DNA of 46,729 nucleotides from Ideonella livida (GTDB taxonomy: Bacteria; Pseudomonadota; Gammaproteobacteria; Burkholderiales; Burkholderiaceae_C). Of this stretch, positions 29,649-39,120 are shown one piece after another. Location of the stretch: assembly GCF_010499455.1 (NCBI RefSeq), contig NZ_JAAGOH010000033.1:1-46729 (forward strand). The letters are read 5' to 3'. The notes under the pieces were generated by a model that worked only from the letters and a program-made list of their open reading frames with translations, had not been told where the DNA came from and did not search any database. The translations under genes and the position numbers were made by a program. Within the stretch, counting starts at the first letter, position 1. Each line of letters opens with the position of its first letter.

Positions 29649-29676
29649 TTGGCAACCGGCTGTTTCAATTTATGCT
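29649..29676 (+). promoter_or_regulatory. Candidate promoter of the GGDEF-like gene
   Basis: TTGGCA (29649-29654) and TATGCT (29671-29676) are 16 bases apart, about 70 bases before ATG 29746, in an intergenic AT-richer patch. Confidence 0.5.
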
Positions 29677-29745
29677 GGCGGCTGAATGTGTCCGACGTCC
29701 GGGTTGAGGTGGGTGGGCGTACGGCATCCCTGAAGGTGACAAGCA

Positions 29746-30579
29746 ATGCAAGACAGCATGAGCAGCGGCGTGGCGGTCCATGGACACTGGGGCATGGCCC
29801 TGGCACGGCTGCTGGCGCGGTGGGGCTGGCGCTCCGCATGGTTCTTCAACGCCATGGTGGCGGTGGGGGTGGGCCTGCTGGTGGCCGTGGTGGTGCGGCT
29901 GCTGGACGGTGCCACCTGGGCCGGTGCGGCCCTGGCCGGCGCGCTGGCCATGGTGCCGGCGGCCGTGGCCGGCGGAGTCACCCTGCATCTGGCACGCCTG
30001 CTGGCCCAGACCTCCCGGGCGCCCGACGTCATGGGCGTGGAGGAGGAGCAGGAGAACGTGCACTCCCGGCGCCAGTTCATGCGGCTGGCCGACCGCGAAT
30101 GGTCCCGCTGCCGGCGCTACGGTGACGACGGCGCCCTGCTGCTGATCGACGCCGACCACATGCGCCGGCTCAACGACACCATGGGCCAGCGCTGCGGCGA
30201 TGCGGTGCTGCAGGAGATCGTGCGGCGAGTGGGGGCCACCATGCGGCAGTCGGACATCCTGGCCAAGTTCAGTGGCGCCGAGGCCGCGGTCTTCCTGCCG
30301 CACACCGATCCGCTGGGCGCGCTGGACGCCGCCGAACGCATCCGCCAGCAGGTGGCCAGCCAGCCTTTCCGGTGGGACGATGCCCACATCGTGGCCACCG
30401 TCAGCGTGGGCGTGGCCCATGTGCACGCCGGGCAGCTCTCCCTGGATGGGCTCATCCATGATGCCGAGGCTGCCCTGACCATGGCCAAGGAGGCCGGGCG
30501 CAACTGCGTGCGCGCCGCGCCGATCCAGCCGCGGCACAACGACGCCTCCTCGCACCCGATGTCCCCTCCGGTCAAGTGA
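29746..30579 (+). CDS. Degenerate GGDEF-domain membrane protein, possible c-di-GMP receptor
   Basis: 277 residues. Two N-terminal membrane segments (about 34-54 and 60-80) precede a GGDEF fold at about 105-265 (SRRQFMRLADREWSRCRRYG, ALLLIDADHMRRLNDTMGQRCGD, VATVSVGVAHV). The active-site motif reads SGAEA (176-180) instead of GGDEF/GGEEF, so cyclase activity is unlikely. The inhibitory-site motif RxxD is kept as RQSD, exactly five residues before SGAEA, as in true diguanylate cyclases. This combination is known in c-di-GMP-binding receptor proteins. The role is inferred from motifs only. A bidirectional terminator follows. Confidence 0.85.
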   Translation: MQDSMSSGVAVHGHWGMALARLLARWGWRSAWFFNAMVAVGVGLLVAVVVRLLDGATWAGAALAGALAMVPAAVAGGVTLHLARLLAQTSRAPDVMGVEEEQENVHSRRQFMRLADREWSRCRRYGDDGALLLIDADHMRRLNDTMGQRCGDAVLQEIVRRVGATMRQSDILAKFSGAEAAVFLPHTDPLGALDAAERIRQQVASQPFRWDDAHIVATVSVGVAHVHAGQLSLDGLIHDAEAALTMAKEAGRNCVRAAPIQPRHNDASSHPMSPPVK

Positions 30580-30605
30580 GGGCGCGGCCTGTGGGGCCGT
30601 CATGC

Positions 30606-30630
30606 AAAAGGCGCCGTAAAGGCGCCTTTT
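30606..30630. terminator. Bidirectional terminator between convergent genes
   Basis: AAAAGGCGCC (30606-30615) and GGCGCCTTTT (30621-30630) form a perfect 10-bp stem with a five-base loop. The A and T runs on both sides serve both strands, for the GGDEF-like gene and the metallo-beta-lactamase-fold gene. Confidence 0.88.
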
Positions 30631-30676
30631 GTTCTTGGCGGTTGCCACAAGGGGCAGCCCGCGGGGGCCACCGGCT

Positions 30677-31450
30677 TCAGGCCGGCACGCGGTAGCTCTG
30701 GCTGGTCATCAGGTCCACGCCGCACTGCAGTTCGCGGATCCACTGGATGAACTCCTTGACCGCCGGGCCGTAGAGCGGCGCACCGTGCTGAGGCACCATC
30801 AGGTCGATCTGCAGCGTGCTGACCATGTCGGCCCACATGCGCAAGATCTTGTTGGACACCATGTAGCGGCGGTGGAAGCCTTCCATGGTGGGCAGCACCT
30901 GGGCCAGGGACGTCACCGGGCTCTTGGCCGCCTCGCCGCTGAGCATGGATACGCCCAGATCGCCCGAGAACAGGATCTTGCTGACCGGGTCGTAGAACTG
31001 GAAGTTGCCTTCGGCGTGCATGAAGTGCGCCGGCAGGGCGATCAGGTCATTGCGGCCGATGCGGATGCGCATACCCGGATCCGGGATGCCCACCACACGG
31101 CCGGCGGTCTTGCCCGGCTTGCAGAAGTGGGGCACGAAGCGCTCCCACAGCTTGGAGACGTAGATCTTGGCCGTGGGGGTGGCCGTGGTCCACCGGTCCA
31201 GCGCGGCAATGATGTCCGGGTCGGCGTGGGAGGCGATCAGGGCCGACAGGCGCTGCGGCGGGAAGTGCTTGGTCATCTCCAGGTACAGCTCGCTGTAGGC
31301 CAGGTTGCCGCCCGGGTCGATGATGGCGCCGGTGTTGTCGTCGGTGATGAGGAACTGGTTGGACTGGACCGCCTCGCCGAAATGGTCGTCGGCGAGGTCG
31401 GTGAACATCAGGCACTCGTGCCCATCGCGGTTGTACAGGGTGACTGGCAT
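30677..31450 (-). CDS. Diiron-type metallo-beta-lactamase-fold protein (ODP/flavodiiron-like, no flavodoxin domain)
   Basis: 257 residues. Ligand pattern and spacing fit the oxygen-binding diiron domain of flavodiiron proteins: His75-x-Asp77-x-Asp79 (SHADPD), His145, Asp164 in FSGDLG, and His222 in PQHGAP; the usual Glu of HxExD is Asp here. The classical HxHxDH zinc motif is absent. The protein stops after the diiron domain, so electrons must come from a separate partner if it reduces O2 or NO (inference). It stands alone between convergent and same-strand genes. Confidence 0.8.
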   Translation of the reverse strand: MPVTLYNRDGHECLMFTDLADDHFGEAVQSNQFLITDDNTGAIIDPGGNLAYSELYLEMTKHFPPQRLSALIASHADPDIIAALDRWTTATPTAKIYVSKLWERFVPHFCKPGKTAGRVVGIPDPGMRIRIGRNDLIALPAHFMHAEGNFQFYDPVSKILFSGDLGVSMLSGEAAKSPVTSLAQVLPTMEGFHRRYMVSNKILRMWADMVSTLQIDLMVPQHGAPLYGPAVKEFIQWIRELQCGVDLMTSQSYRVPA

Positions 31451-31507
31451 GACTTCATTCTAGGGAGGCGGTGCCGCCCCTGGGCAGAAAATTAGCAGGG
31501 ATCAAGC

Positions 31508-32494
31508 TTAACCGGTCAGGCGCGTCAAGAGGCCGTCCAGTGCCTGCTGCGGCGCGAGCCGATCCGGGGCCAGTGCCACGCGTTCCATGCCACGCAGCCA
31601 GGTCAACTGCCGCTTGGCCAGTTGCCGGGTGGCGGCGCTGCCGCGGGTCTGCACCGCCTCCACCAGTGCAGGTCCTTCCAGTCCGGCTTCCAGGGCTTCC
31701 CAGCTCTGGCGGTAGCCCACGCAGCGCATGGATGGCAGGTCGGCGTGCAGATCCGGCCGTTGCCGCAGGGCGCGCACTTCCTCCAGCAGGCCCTCGGCCA
31801 ACATCTGCGCAAAGCGCTGGTCGATGCGCCGATGCAGCCAGGCGCGATCCTGCGGCTCCAGTGAAAAAAGGAGATGTTCCTGCGCCGGCTGGGAGGTGGC
31901 GCCCGGGTTTGACCGGGTGTGGAAGCTCGAGAGCGGTCGCCCCGTCTGTCGCCAGACCTCCAGTGCGCGCTGCAGGCGCTGGGTGTCGCCCACAGGCAGC
32001 CGGGCGGCGGTGACGGGATCCACCTGGCTGAGCCAGGCATGCAGACCGGCGTTGCCATGCGCGACGGCGTATGCCTCGATCTCGGTGCGCACCGCCGGCT
32101 CAGTTGCCGGCATGGCATCCAGGCCGTCGATCAAGGCCTTGAAATAGAGCATGGTGCCGCCCACCAGCAGCGGCAGCCGGCCCCTTGCGCGGATCTCGTC
32201 CATGAGACGTCCGGCGTCGGTGACGAACTGTGCGGCCGAGTAGGCTTGCGAGGGCTCCAGCAGGTCGATCAGGTGGTGTGGCACCGCCGCGCGTTCTGCG
32301 GCGGTCGGCTTGGCTGTGCCAATGTCCATGCCCCGGTACACCAGGGCTGAGTCCACGCTGATCACTTCGAGTGGCAGGTGCTGGGCCAGGGCCAGGGCCA
32401 GGGCGGTCTTGCCGCTGGCGGTGGGGCCAGCCAGACCCACCCAGCGCAGCGGGGGCTGCAGGGGGGCGGCGGGGGGCATCATGAGGTCATCCAT
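31508..32494 (-). CDS. miaA: tRNA dimethylallyltransferase
   Basis: About 328 residues from ATG 32494; an in-frame start at 32530 and ATGs at 32482/32479 are alternatives. P-loop [15 protein letters not shown], substrate segment [20 protein letters not shown], and [12 protein letters not shown] are family signatures; the C-terminal part has KRQLTWLRG. It adds dimethylallyl to A37 of tRNAs that read UNN codons. miaA is often next to mutL; here an MFS gene and a pseudouridine synthase gene stand between them on the same strand, all closely packed. Confidence 0.94.
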   Translation of the reverse strand: MDDLMMPPAAPLQPPLRWVGLAGPTASGKTALALALAQHLPLEVISVDSALVYRGMDIGTAKPTAAERAAVPHHLIDLLEPSQAYSAAQFVTDAGRLMDEIRARGRLPLLVGGTMLYFKALIDGLDAMPATEPAVRTEIEAYAVAHGNAGLHAWLSQVDPVTAARLPVGDTQRLQRALEVWRQTGRPLSSFHTRSNPGATSQPAQEHLLFSLEPQDRAWLHRRIDQRFAQMLAEGLLEEVRALRQRPDLHADLPSMRCVGYRQSWEALEAGLEGPALVEAVQTRGSAATRQLAKRQLTWLRGMERVALAPDRLAPQQALDGLLTRLTG

Positions 32495-32530
32495 GGCAGG
32501 GCAGACGGGACGGGGCCGTGGCCCGCGCAC

Positions 32531-33814
32531 TCAACGGGGCGGCACCGGCAGGGCCGCGGCGGCGCCGAAGCGTTCACCGTGGCGTTGCACCAGGGTCCAG
32601 CCAATGGTGCTGGTGAACACCGCGCACACCGCCACGCCCTGGGCCAGGGTCAGCAGCCGCCCATCCAGCATCTGCCCCAGCCACAGGCCGGCCAAGGCCG
32701 CACCACCGGCCAGCAAGGCGCCCGAGAGGGCCGAGGCGGTGCCGGCGGCCTGCGGGAAGGGGCCGACGGCGCCGGCCTGCCCGCAGGGCTGGTGGATGCC
32801 ATGGCCGAAGCAGTAAAGCCAGTGCGCAGCCAGGATCAGGGGCAGCTGTTCCACGCCGGACATCGCCAGTCCCAGCAGGCTCAGGCCTCCGGCCAGTGTG
32901 AAGCCGCTGCCGCGGCGCACCGCACCGGCCAGGCCCACCGTGCGCAGCCAGCGGCGGCAGCAGTAGGTGCCCAGCAGGTAGACGCCGGAGGCGCCGGCCA
33001 TGACCAGGCCGTAGCCACCGGGCTGCAGGCCCAGCGCGCCCAGATAGACAAAGGAGCCACCGGCCAGCAGCAGCACCAGGCCGGCATAAGTGCCGGTGAT
33101 GAGCAGCGACCAGGCCTGCCAGCCAGGGTGGGCGACGATGGTCGCCATCTGCCGGCGCAGGGGAGGGCGGAGCTGACCCAGCACCGGCGCGGGCCGGGTC
33201 TCGGGCACACGCCGCGCCACGAACACCAGCACGGCCAACCCAGCGCAGCCCAGGGCGGCCATGGCTGCCCGCCAGCCACCATGGACGGTGAGCAGCCCCC
33301 CCAGCGGCGGACAGATCAGCGCGATCACGCCCAGGCCGGACAAACCGCGGGCCATGACCTGGGCGCCCTCATGCGGCGCGTAGAGGTCGCGGACCATGGC
33401 CCGTGCGCAGACCACAGCCGCGGCCAGCCCCACGCCCTGCAGCATGCGCGCCGCCACCAAGCCGGCCATGCCCGGCGCCAGGGCGGCCGCAGCGCCGCTG
33501 AGCGCATACAGGGCCAGACCGCACAGCAGCACGGGCCGGCGGCCCAGGCGGTCGGACAGCGGCCCCATGACCAGTTGGGCCACGCCGAAGGCCAACAGCG
33601 CCATCGACATGGTCAGCTGCACCGCGGCCATGCTGGCCTGCAGGTCCTGGCGCAACAGCGGCAGGGCAGGCAGGTACAGGTCGGTGGTCACCGGCTGCAG
33701 GCCCAGCAGCAGGGCCAGCGCCAGGGCGGCCACCCCCGTCCCCAGGGTCGTCGGACCGGAGGATGGCTTTGCGCCCGCCGCCTCCGGGGCGTGGTCCGGG
33801 TCAGAAGCGCTCAT
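32531..33814 (-). CDS. Bcr/CflA-family multidrug MFS transporter (DHA1)
   Basis: 427 residues, 12 membrane helices expected. Signatures are [16 protein letters not shown] in helix 1, the motif A loop [16 protein letters not shown], and [23 protein letters not shown] in helix 4, typical of Bcr/CflA drug exporters. Its start overlaps the 3' end of the pseudouridine synthase gene by 14 bases, and its stop is 36 bases before miaA, so it is embedded in an RNA-modification/repair gene series. Substrate unknown. Confidence 0.9.
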   Translation of the reverse strand: MSASDPDHAPEAAGAKPSSGPTTLGTGVAALALALLLGLQPVTTDLYLPALPLLRQDLQASMAAVQLTMSMALLAFGVAQLVMGPLSDRLGRRPVLLCGLALYALSGAAAALAPGMAGLVAARMLQGVGLAAAVVCARAMVRDLYAPHEGAQVMARGLSGLGVIALICPPLGGLLTVHGGWRAAMAALGCAGLAVLVFVARRVPETRPAPVLGQLRPPLRRQMATIVAHPGWQAWSLLITGTYAGLVLLLAGGSFVYLGALGLQPGGYGLVMAGASGVYLLGTYCCRRWLRTVGLAGAVRRGSGFTLAGGLSLLGLAMSGVEQLPLILAAHWLYCFGHGIHQPCGQAGAVGPFPQAAGTASALSGALLAGGAALAGLWLGQMLDGRLLTLAQGVAVCAVFTSTIGWTLVQRHGERFGAAAALPVPPR

Positions 33815-35582
33815 GCTCGCCCAGGTAGCGCCACTGGCCAGGCGGCAGCTTGCCCAGCACCACGCTGCCGATGCGCACCCGCTTGAGGCCGGTGACCTTC
33901 AGGCCCACCAGTTCACACATGCGGCGGATCTGGCGCTTGCGGCCCTCGCGCAGCACAAAGCGCAGTTGGTCCTCATTGGCCCAGCTGACCTTGGCCGGTC
34001 GCAGCTGCACGCCGTCCAGGCTCAGACCGTGGTTGAGCAGGCCCAGGGCCTCCTCTGACAGTGCCTGACCGTCCAGCGGCTCCACCCGCACCAGGTATTC
34101 CTTCTCGACGGTGGAGTCCTCGCCGATCAGGGTCTTGGCCACGCGGCCGTCCTGGGTGAGCACCAGCAGGCCGTTGGAGTCGATGTCCAGGCGGCCGGCC
34201 GGGGCCAGTCCACGCGCATGCCCGGGGTGCCATTCACGGTTGTAGGGGTCCTCGGCCCAATGGTTCTCCGGGGTGATCAGCACGCTGGCGGGCTCGTAGC
34301 CATCTTCGGCCTGGCCGCTGACGTAGCCGATGGGCTTGTGCAGCAGCACGGTCACCCGGCGGGCCTGCTCTTGGCGGGCGCGGGCGTCCACCTCAATGAC
34401 CACGTCGCCTTCAACGCGCTGGCCCAGGTGGGCCATGCGGCCGTTCACCCGCACCCATCCCGCCTCAATCCATTCGTCGGCTTCCCGGCGCGAGGCCATG
34501 CCCCGCTCGGTCATCACCTTGGACAGACGCACGCCCGTCGGCTCGTCGTCCTCGTCATGGCCGGGCCGCTGGCGCTGCGGCGCCATGGCGCCACCGCCGG
34601 CACGGCGGTGGTCGTCGCGCGGCGCGGGTCGGGGCCCACGGTCCGGGCGCGGTGCCTGACCCCGTTCGCCGCCCTGCGGGCGGTCACCGTAGGGCCGGTC
34701 ACCCCGTGGGCGGTCGCCGTAGGGGCGGTCACCCCGTGGGCGGTCGCCGTAGGGGCGGTCGCTGTACGGACGGTCGCCATACGGGCGGTCGCCATACGGG
34801 CGATCCGCCGGTGCCCGGTCGTGACGTGGCCGGTCGCCGTGGCTGCGGTCGCCATAGGCCCTGTCGCCCTGCGGACGGTCACCCTGGGGCCGGTTGCCAA
34901 AGGATCGCTCGCCGTACGGGCGGTCCTGTCGGGGTCGATCCCCTTGTGGCCGATCTCCACGCGGACGGTCACCCCATCCCCGGTCTGCGGCCTGGAAGCC
35001 CGGATTGGGGCGGCCAGGGCCGCGGTCTGCGCCCGGGCGTCCGGCGGCACGCTCGCCGCCCCGGTCAAGGCGGCGGTCATCGGGGCGTGGCGGGCGGCGC
35101 TCATCCCTCGGGAAGGCGGGACGGCCTTCCCGGCGATCGTCATGCCGATCATCCCGGCGCTCTGGCCGCGGGCCCATGCGGCGGTCGTCCGGGCGGCCTG
35201 TTCCCTGGCCGTCACGGCGCGGCTCGCCGCGATCCGGGCCGCGGAAGGGGCCCCGGTCGTCGCGGGGCGGGCGGTCGCCGCCGCGCGGGCCGCCACGGTG
35301 GGCAAAACGGTCGCCGCCTCGGTCTTGGTAGCGATCCTGCGGGCGGTCACCGCCACGGAAGTCGCCGCGGGGGCCGCCGCGCGCATCCCCACGGAAATCA
35401 CTGCGGAAATCTCCTCGGGGCGAGGCCCCGTCGCCCTCGGGCGGCTTTACGCTGACCTTGACTGCGGGGTGGCTGGCGCCCTGGGACGCCGGCGCGTCGG
35501 GGCGGAGGGGGGTGCCGGTGTCCTCGCGGTCACGTTGGACGGGGCGGCGAGGGGCACGCTGAATGTTGCGGTCGGAGCGCAT
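33801..35582 (-). CDS. RsuA/RluB/RluF-family pseudouridine synthase with long Arg/Gly/Asp-rich N-terminal tail
   Basis: 593 residues. The enzyme part is the last 245 or so: an S4 domain ([20 protein letters not shown]), the catalytic loop [15 protein letters not shown] with Asp466, EKEYLVRVE, and the end motif [16 protein letters not shown]. Sequence details ([27 protein letters not shown]) point to an RluF-like subgroup acting on 23S rRNA or tRNA, not proved. The first 350 residues are disordered repeats such as [12 protein letters not shown] and RQDRP, very rich in Arg, Asp and Gly, far longer than the tails in E. coli RluB/RluF. The stop overlaps the MFS start by 14 bases. Confidence 0.9.
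   Translation of the reverse strand: MRSDRNIQRAPRRPVQRDREDTGTPLRPDAPASQGASHPAVKVSVKPPEGDGASPRGDFRSDFRGDARGGPRGDFRGGDRPQDRYQDRGGDRFAHRGGPRGGDRPPRDDRGPFRGPDRGEPRRDGQGTGRPDDRRMGPRPERRDDRHDDRREGRPAFPRDERRPPRPDDRRLDRGGERAAGRPGADRGPGRPNPGFQAADRGWGDRPRGDRPQGDRPRQDRPYGERSFGNRPQGDRPQGDRAYGDRSHGDRPRHDRAPADRPYGDRPYGDRPYSDRPYGDRPRGDRPYGDRPRGDRPYGDRPQGGERGQAPRPDRGPRPAPRDDHRRAGGGAMAPQRQRPGHDEDDEPTGVRLSKVMTERGMASRREADEWIEAGWVRVNGRMAHLGQRVEGDVVIEVDARARQEQARRVTVLLHKPIGYVSGQAEDGYEPASVLITPENHWAEDPYNREWHPGHARGLAPAGRLDIDSNGLLVLTQDGRVAKTLIGEDSTVEKEYLVRVEPLDGQALSEEALGLLNHGLSLDGVQLRPAKVSWANEDQLRFVLREGRKRQIRRMCELVGLKVTGLKRVRIGSVVLGKLPPGQWRYLGEHERF
34675..34990 (-). repeat. Tandem DNA repeats coding [12 protein letters not shown] units
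   Basis: Within the pseudouridine synthase gene, 15- to 30-base units are repeated in tandem, alternating GGTCACCCCGTGGGC-like and GGTCGCCGTAGGGGC-like 15-mers. The most regular part is at about 34690-34800. All unit lengths are multiples of three, so expansion or loss keeps the frame. The array is expected to vary in length between strains. Confidence 0.85.
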
Positions 35583-35646
35583 GGGCTGCTTTCAGGGTCG
35601 AAAAGAATGGCGGGCCCACCTCGGGCGACGCCGGAGGCCGCAAGGG

Positions 35647-37737
35647 TCAGCGGCCGCGAAGGAACAGGTTGTCCAGGTCCTTCATGCTCATTTGCCGCCA
35701 GGTAGGGCGGCCGTGGTTGCATTGGTCGGCGCGCGCTGTGGCTTCCATCTGCCGCAGCAGCGCGTTCATCTCTTCCAGGGTCAGCCGGCGGTGGGCCCGC
35801 ACGGCGCCGTGGCAGGCCATGGTGGCCAGCACTTCGTCACGGGCGCGCGCCACCACGCGGCCGGGGCCGGCGTCGCCGTGCTCACCCAGCTCCTTCAGGA
35901 CGGAGCGGGCCAGCTCCACCGGATCGGCCTGGGGCAGGGCCGCCGGGCGTGAGCGCACTGCCAGCCGGCCTGGGCCCAGCGGGGCCACGTCCAGGCCCAC
36001 GTCCAGCAGGTCCTGGGCGTGGGTCTCGGCGCAGGCCATCTCCAGCGGCGTGGCGGCAAAGGCCACGGGCAGCAACAGGGGCTGGCTGGGCAGGCGGTCC
36101 TGCTGCAGGTCGCGTTTGAGTTGTTCGTAGACGATGCGCTCGTGGGCGGCGTGCATGTCCACCACCACCAGGCCCTGGTGGTTCTCCGCCAGGATGTACA
36201 CGCCGGCCAGCTGGGCCAGGGCCCGCCCCAGGGGCCAGACAGGCGTCGGCTCCGCGGCCTCGGCACCGGATGCGCCGGGCGCCGCCGCCGGCAGGGCGGG
36301 GGCGACGACCGAGGCGATGGTGGCGCCCTTGGCGGTTGGGTCGTCCGGTGCGATAGGGGTTCCCGCGTCCCGCACTGCCGCAGCGGGGGGGGGCGCGCTT
36401 GGCGGCGTCGGCAGCGGCGCGACCGCCGCGGCGTTCCAGGCGCCACGGGGTTCCTGCGCCCACAGGGTGCCCAGCTCCTGCAGGCTCAGGCGCTGCTGGT
36501 GAGGCACCGTGGCCGCGGGTACGCCGGCCACCGGCGGCAGGGCAGAGGTCCGCGGCGGCGGCGCGGCTGGGTAGGCAGGCGCCTGCCCGTCGGCTGGGCG
36601 TGGCGTGGCGACTGGGGGCGCCATGGCGGGGGCCGCCTCCGGGGACCCCGCCGATCCTGCCGCGCCCAAAGCAATGGCCGAAGCCGACGGGGCGGCGCTT
36701 GGAGCGCCAGTCCATCGCGTATCGGCCTGCGCGCCCGGGGTGGCCAGGGTGTGCTCCACCGCGCGCCGCACGGCCTGATACACCTCGCCGGAATCACGAA
36801 AGCGCACCTCCACCTTGGCCGGGTGCACATTCACGTCCACGCGCGTGGGGTCGATATCCAAGAACAGCACGAACGCCGGCTGCTTGTGGCCATGCAGCAC
36901 GTCTTCGTAGGCGCTGCGCAGCGCGTGGGCAATGAGCTTGTCCTTGACGAAGCGGCCGTTGACATAGACGTACTGGTGATCGGTCCGCGCCCGGGCGGCC
37001 TCAGGCAGGCCCACACGGCCCAGCACCCGCAGTGGGCCCACCTGCCGGTCCAGCGGGCGGCTGGCGGTGACGAAGTCGGGGCCCAGCACGTCGGCCAAGC
37101 GCTGCTCATGGTCGCCGCGGCGCCACTGCTCCACCAACTTGCCGTCGTGCCAGACGGCAAAACCCACGTCCGGGCGCGCCAGGGCATGCCGGCGCACGGC
37201 GTCCATGGCATGGGCCAGCTCGGTGGCCGGGGCCTTGAGGAACTTGCGCCGGGCGGGCGTGCTGAAGAACAGCTCGCGCACCTCCACGCTGGTGCCCACG
37301 GCCCGCGCGCCTGGGGCCAGCTCGCCGGTGCGCGCGTCCAGCCGGTGGGCGTGGGTGGCGTCGGCCGTGCGGCTGAGCACGCTCATCTCTGACACCGAGG
37401 CAATGGCCGCCAGCGCCTCGCCGCGAAAGCCCATGGTGGACACGCCTTCCAGCTCCTCCAGGCTGCGGATCTTGCTGGTGGCGTGGCGGCGCAGCGCCAG
37501 GGGCAGTTCCTGCGGCGGAATGCCACCGCCGTCGTCTTCCACCAGGATGTTGCGGATGCCGCCGGCCGTCAGCCGGACCGTCACCTGGCGCGCGCCGGCG
37601 TCCAGCGCGTTGTCCACCAATTCCCGCACCACCGAGGCGGGCCGCTCCACCACTTCACCGGCCGCGATCTGGCTCACCAGCTCGTCAGGCAGCTCCTGGA
37701 TGGGGCGGCGCAGCGCCGCGGCAACGATGTCGTTCAT
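35647..37737 (-). CDS. mutL: DNA mismatch repair protein MutL
   Basis: 696 residues. GHKL ATPase motifs at the N-terminus: ELVDNALDAGA, EDDGGGIPP, STMGFRGEALAAIASV and GTSVEVRELFFSTPARRKFL. A Pro/Ala-rich linker (about 330-480) leads to the dimerisation domain, which contains DMHAAHERIVYE, close to the DQHA(x)2E(x)4E nicking-endonuclease motif with Met for Gln, so it may be a nicking-type MutL (inference). It joins MutS to downstream repair steps. A TACAAT box (37749-37744, minus strand) lies six bases before the ATG, which would make the mRNA leaderless if used; no good -35 is visible. Confidence 0.97.
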   Translation of the reverse strand: MNDIVAAALRRPIQELPDELVSQIAAGEVVERPASVVRELVDNALDAGARQVTVRLTAGGIRNILVEDDGGGIPPQELPLALRRHATSKIRSLEELEGVSTMGFRGEALAAIASVSEMSVLSRTADATHAHRLDARTGELAPGARAVGTSVEVRELFFSTPARRKFLKAPATELAHAMDAVRRHALARPDVGFAVWHDGKLVEQWRRGDHEQRLADVLGPDFVTASRPLDRQVGPLRVLGRVGLPEAARARTDHQYVYVNGRFVKDKLIAHALRSAYEDVLHGHKQPAFVLFLDIDPTRVDVNVHPAKVEVRFRDSGEVYQAVRRAVEHTLATPGAQADTRWTGAPSAAPSASAIALGAAGSAGSPEAAPAMAPPVATPRPADGQAPAYPAAPPPRTSALPPVAGVPAATVPHQQRLSLQELGTLWAQEPRGAWNAAAVAPLPTPPSAPPPAAAVRDAGTPIAPDDPTAKGATIASVVAPALPAAAPGASGAEAAEPTPVWPLGRALAQLAGVYILAENHQGLVVVDMHAAHERIVYEQLKRDLQQDRLPSQPLLLPVAFAATPLEMACAETHAQDLLDVGLDVAPLGPGRLAVRSRPAALPQADPVELARSVLKELGEHGDAGPGRVVARARDEVLATMACHGAVRAHRRLTLEEMNALLRQMEATARADQCNHGRPTWRQMSMKDLDNLFLRGR

Positions 37738-37804
37738 CCCCGTATTGTAGAAAGGGGGCGTTGCGGGCGTGGCGCCGCACCGGCCATGGCCCTGCGCCGT
37801 GCGC

Positions 37805-38947
37805 TCAGCGCACGAATTTGCCGTTGGGTCTGACCTGCACCATCTCCACGAAGCGCGAGCCGGTGTGGCTGTCGGTGAAGTCGATGTCCACCCCCGCCAA
37901 ACGCATGCGCAGGCTCTGCATCACCTTCTGCAGGCCTGCGCGCGTGGGCTCCTTGCCGCAGCGCCGCAGCGCCTCGAGCATCACCATCGCGTTGAGATAG
38001 CCCTCGAAGCTGTAGTAGCTCACGGGCACCTGCGCCGTCTCGGCCAATTGCTGGTAAGCGCGGGTGGTGGGCTCCACCGCCGCCCAAGGCAGGGGCACCA
38101 CCTGGCAGATGGCCAGGCCGCGCAGCTTGTCGCCCAGGTCGGCGGCCACCCGCTCGCCCGCCACGGTGGACATGCCGTAGTAGCTCGGGGCCAGCCCTCG
38201 GGCGGCCATGCCGCTCATCAGCCGGGAGACCGGCGGACCGCTGAGGAACATCACCACCGCCTGCGGGCTGGCCTTGGCCAGAGCGTCGATGGCCTCGTCG
38301 ATGTTGGAGCCGTCGTTCTTCACGGGCGCCGCCGCGGCCAGGGGCTTGCCCTTGGCAAAGGTGGCCATCGCCTCGTTGAGCATGCTCACCACCTCCACCC
38401 CGCCCGGGTTGTCCAGGTGGGCCACCGCAATGCGGTGGATGCCCAGGGTCGTCAGGTGCTGGACGATCTTCTGGGCTTCGCGGCCATAGGGCGCGCGCAG
38501 GAAAAAGGCATGGCCCTGGGCCTGACGCCGCGCGGCGTCAGACACCGCATAGTTGCCCACCAGCACCGCGCCCGATGCCTTGAGCAGCGGCGCCACCGCC
38601 GCGGTGGTGCCCGAACCCACGCCGCCAAAAAAGGCGAAGACCTTCTTCTCCTCCAGCAGCAGGCGGTAGTTGGCCACGGCCCTGTCGGGCTTGAGCTCGT
38701 CATCCAGGGTCTCCACCCGGATGCGCCGGCCTGCCACGCCGCCCTTGGCGTTGGCATCGTCAAAAGCCAGCTTGGCTCCGGCGTTGAAACCCTGCAGCGA
38801 GACGCCCAGCGGGCCGCTGAGCACGCAGCTCTGTCCCAGCAGGATCTCGTCCGTCGACACGCCGGGCTCCGCTGCATGGCTGAGCTTCATCCAAGGGCCG
38901 GCCAGGCCCAGGCCGGCGCCTTGGGCCAGCAACTGACGACGGTGCAT
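37805..38947 (-). CDS. Periplasmic binding protein of branched-chain amino acid-type ABC transporter
   Basis: 380 residues from ATG 38947 (GGAGA ribosome site). An N-terminal export signal MHRRQLLAQGAGLGLAGP, with two Arg, ends near SHAAEP. The mature part is a type-I periplasmic fold: ILLGQSCVLSGPLG, GAKLAFDDANAKGGVAGRRI, FFGGVGSGTTAAV. No permease or ATPase genes are adjacent, so it is an orphan receptor; ligand unknown. A promoter with a palindrome at the start site lies upstream. Confidence 0.88.
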   Translation of the reverse strand: MHRRQLLAQGAGLGLAGPWMKLSHAAEPGVSTDEILLGQSCVLSGPLGVSLQGFNAGAKLAFDDANAKGGVAGRRIRVETLDDELKPDRAVANYRLLLEEKKVFAFFGGVGSGTTAAVAPLLKASGAVLVGNYAVSDAARRQAQGHAFFLRAPYGREAQKIVQHLTTLGIHRIAVAHLDNPGGVEVVSMLNEAMATFAKGKPLAAAAPVKNDGSNIDEAIDALAKASPQAVVMFLSGPPVSRLMSGMAARGLAPSYYGMSTVAGERVAADLGDKLRGLAICQVVPLPWAAVEPTTRAYQQLAETAQVPVSYYSFEGYLNAMVMLEALRRCGKEPTRAGLQKVMQSLRMRLAGVDIDFTDSHTGSRFVEMVQVRPNGKFVR

Positions 38948-38971
38948 GAAAAGTCTCCGAGTTGAAGCTTT

Positions 38972-39031
38972 CCCCGGTCGGAACATCATGTTTTTCCGGG
39001 GAATATGCAATTTATTAATTCAAAGTGTGAA
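38972..39031 (-). promoter_or_regulatory. Promoter and operator-like palindrome of the binding-protein gene
   Basis: On the minus strand TTCACA (39031-39026) and CATATT (39007-39002) are 18 bases apart. Directly downstream, covering the expected start site, is an imperfect palindrome at 38972-39001 with CCCCGG/CCGGGG ends and an AACAT-C-ATGTT centre. The position suits a repressor site; the regulator is unknown. Confidence 0.5.
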
Positions 39032-39120
39032 TCATTTGGCGGGCGAACGCATTGGGGTTTCAGCCGGTTGCACGTCCCCGCGGCGCCGGGGGACTCTGGG
39101 GGCCTGCCGATAATGCCGCC

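Noticed and set aside
34675-34990. CRISPR-like look of regular short repeats
   Set aside because: Units are directly adjacent without unique spacers, lie within a coding frame and are multiples of three; no cas genes are near.
34218-35705. 495-codon plus-strand ORF with [10 protein letters not shown]-like repeats
   Set aside because: The repeat is only the antisense reading of the RPYGDRP-coding array in the pseudouridine synthase gene.
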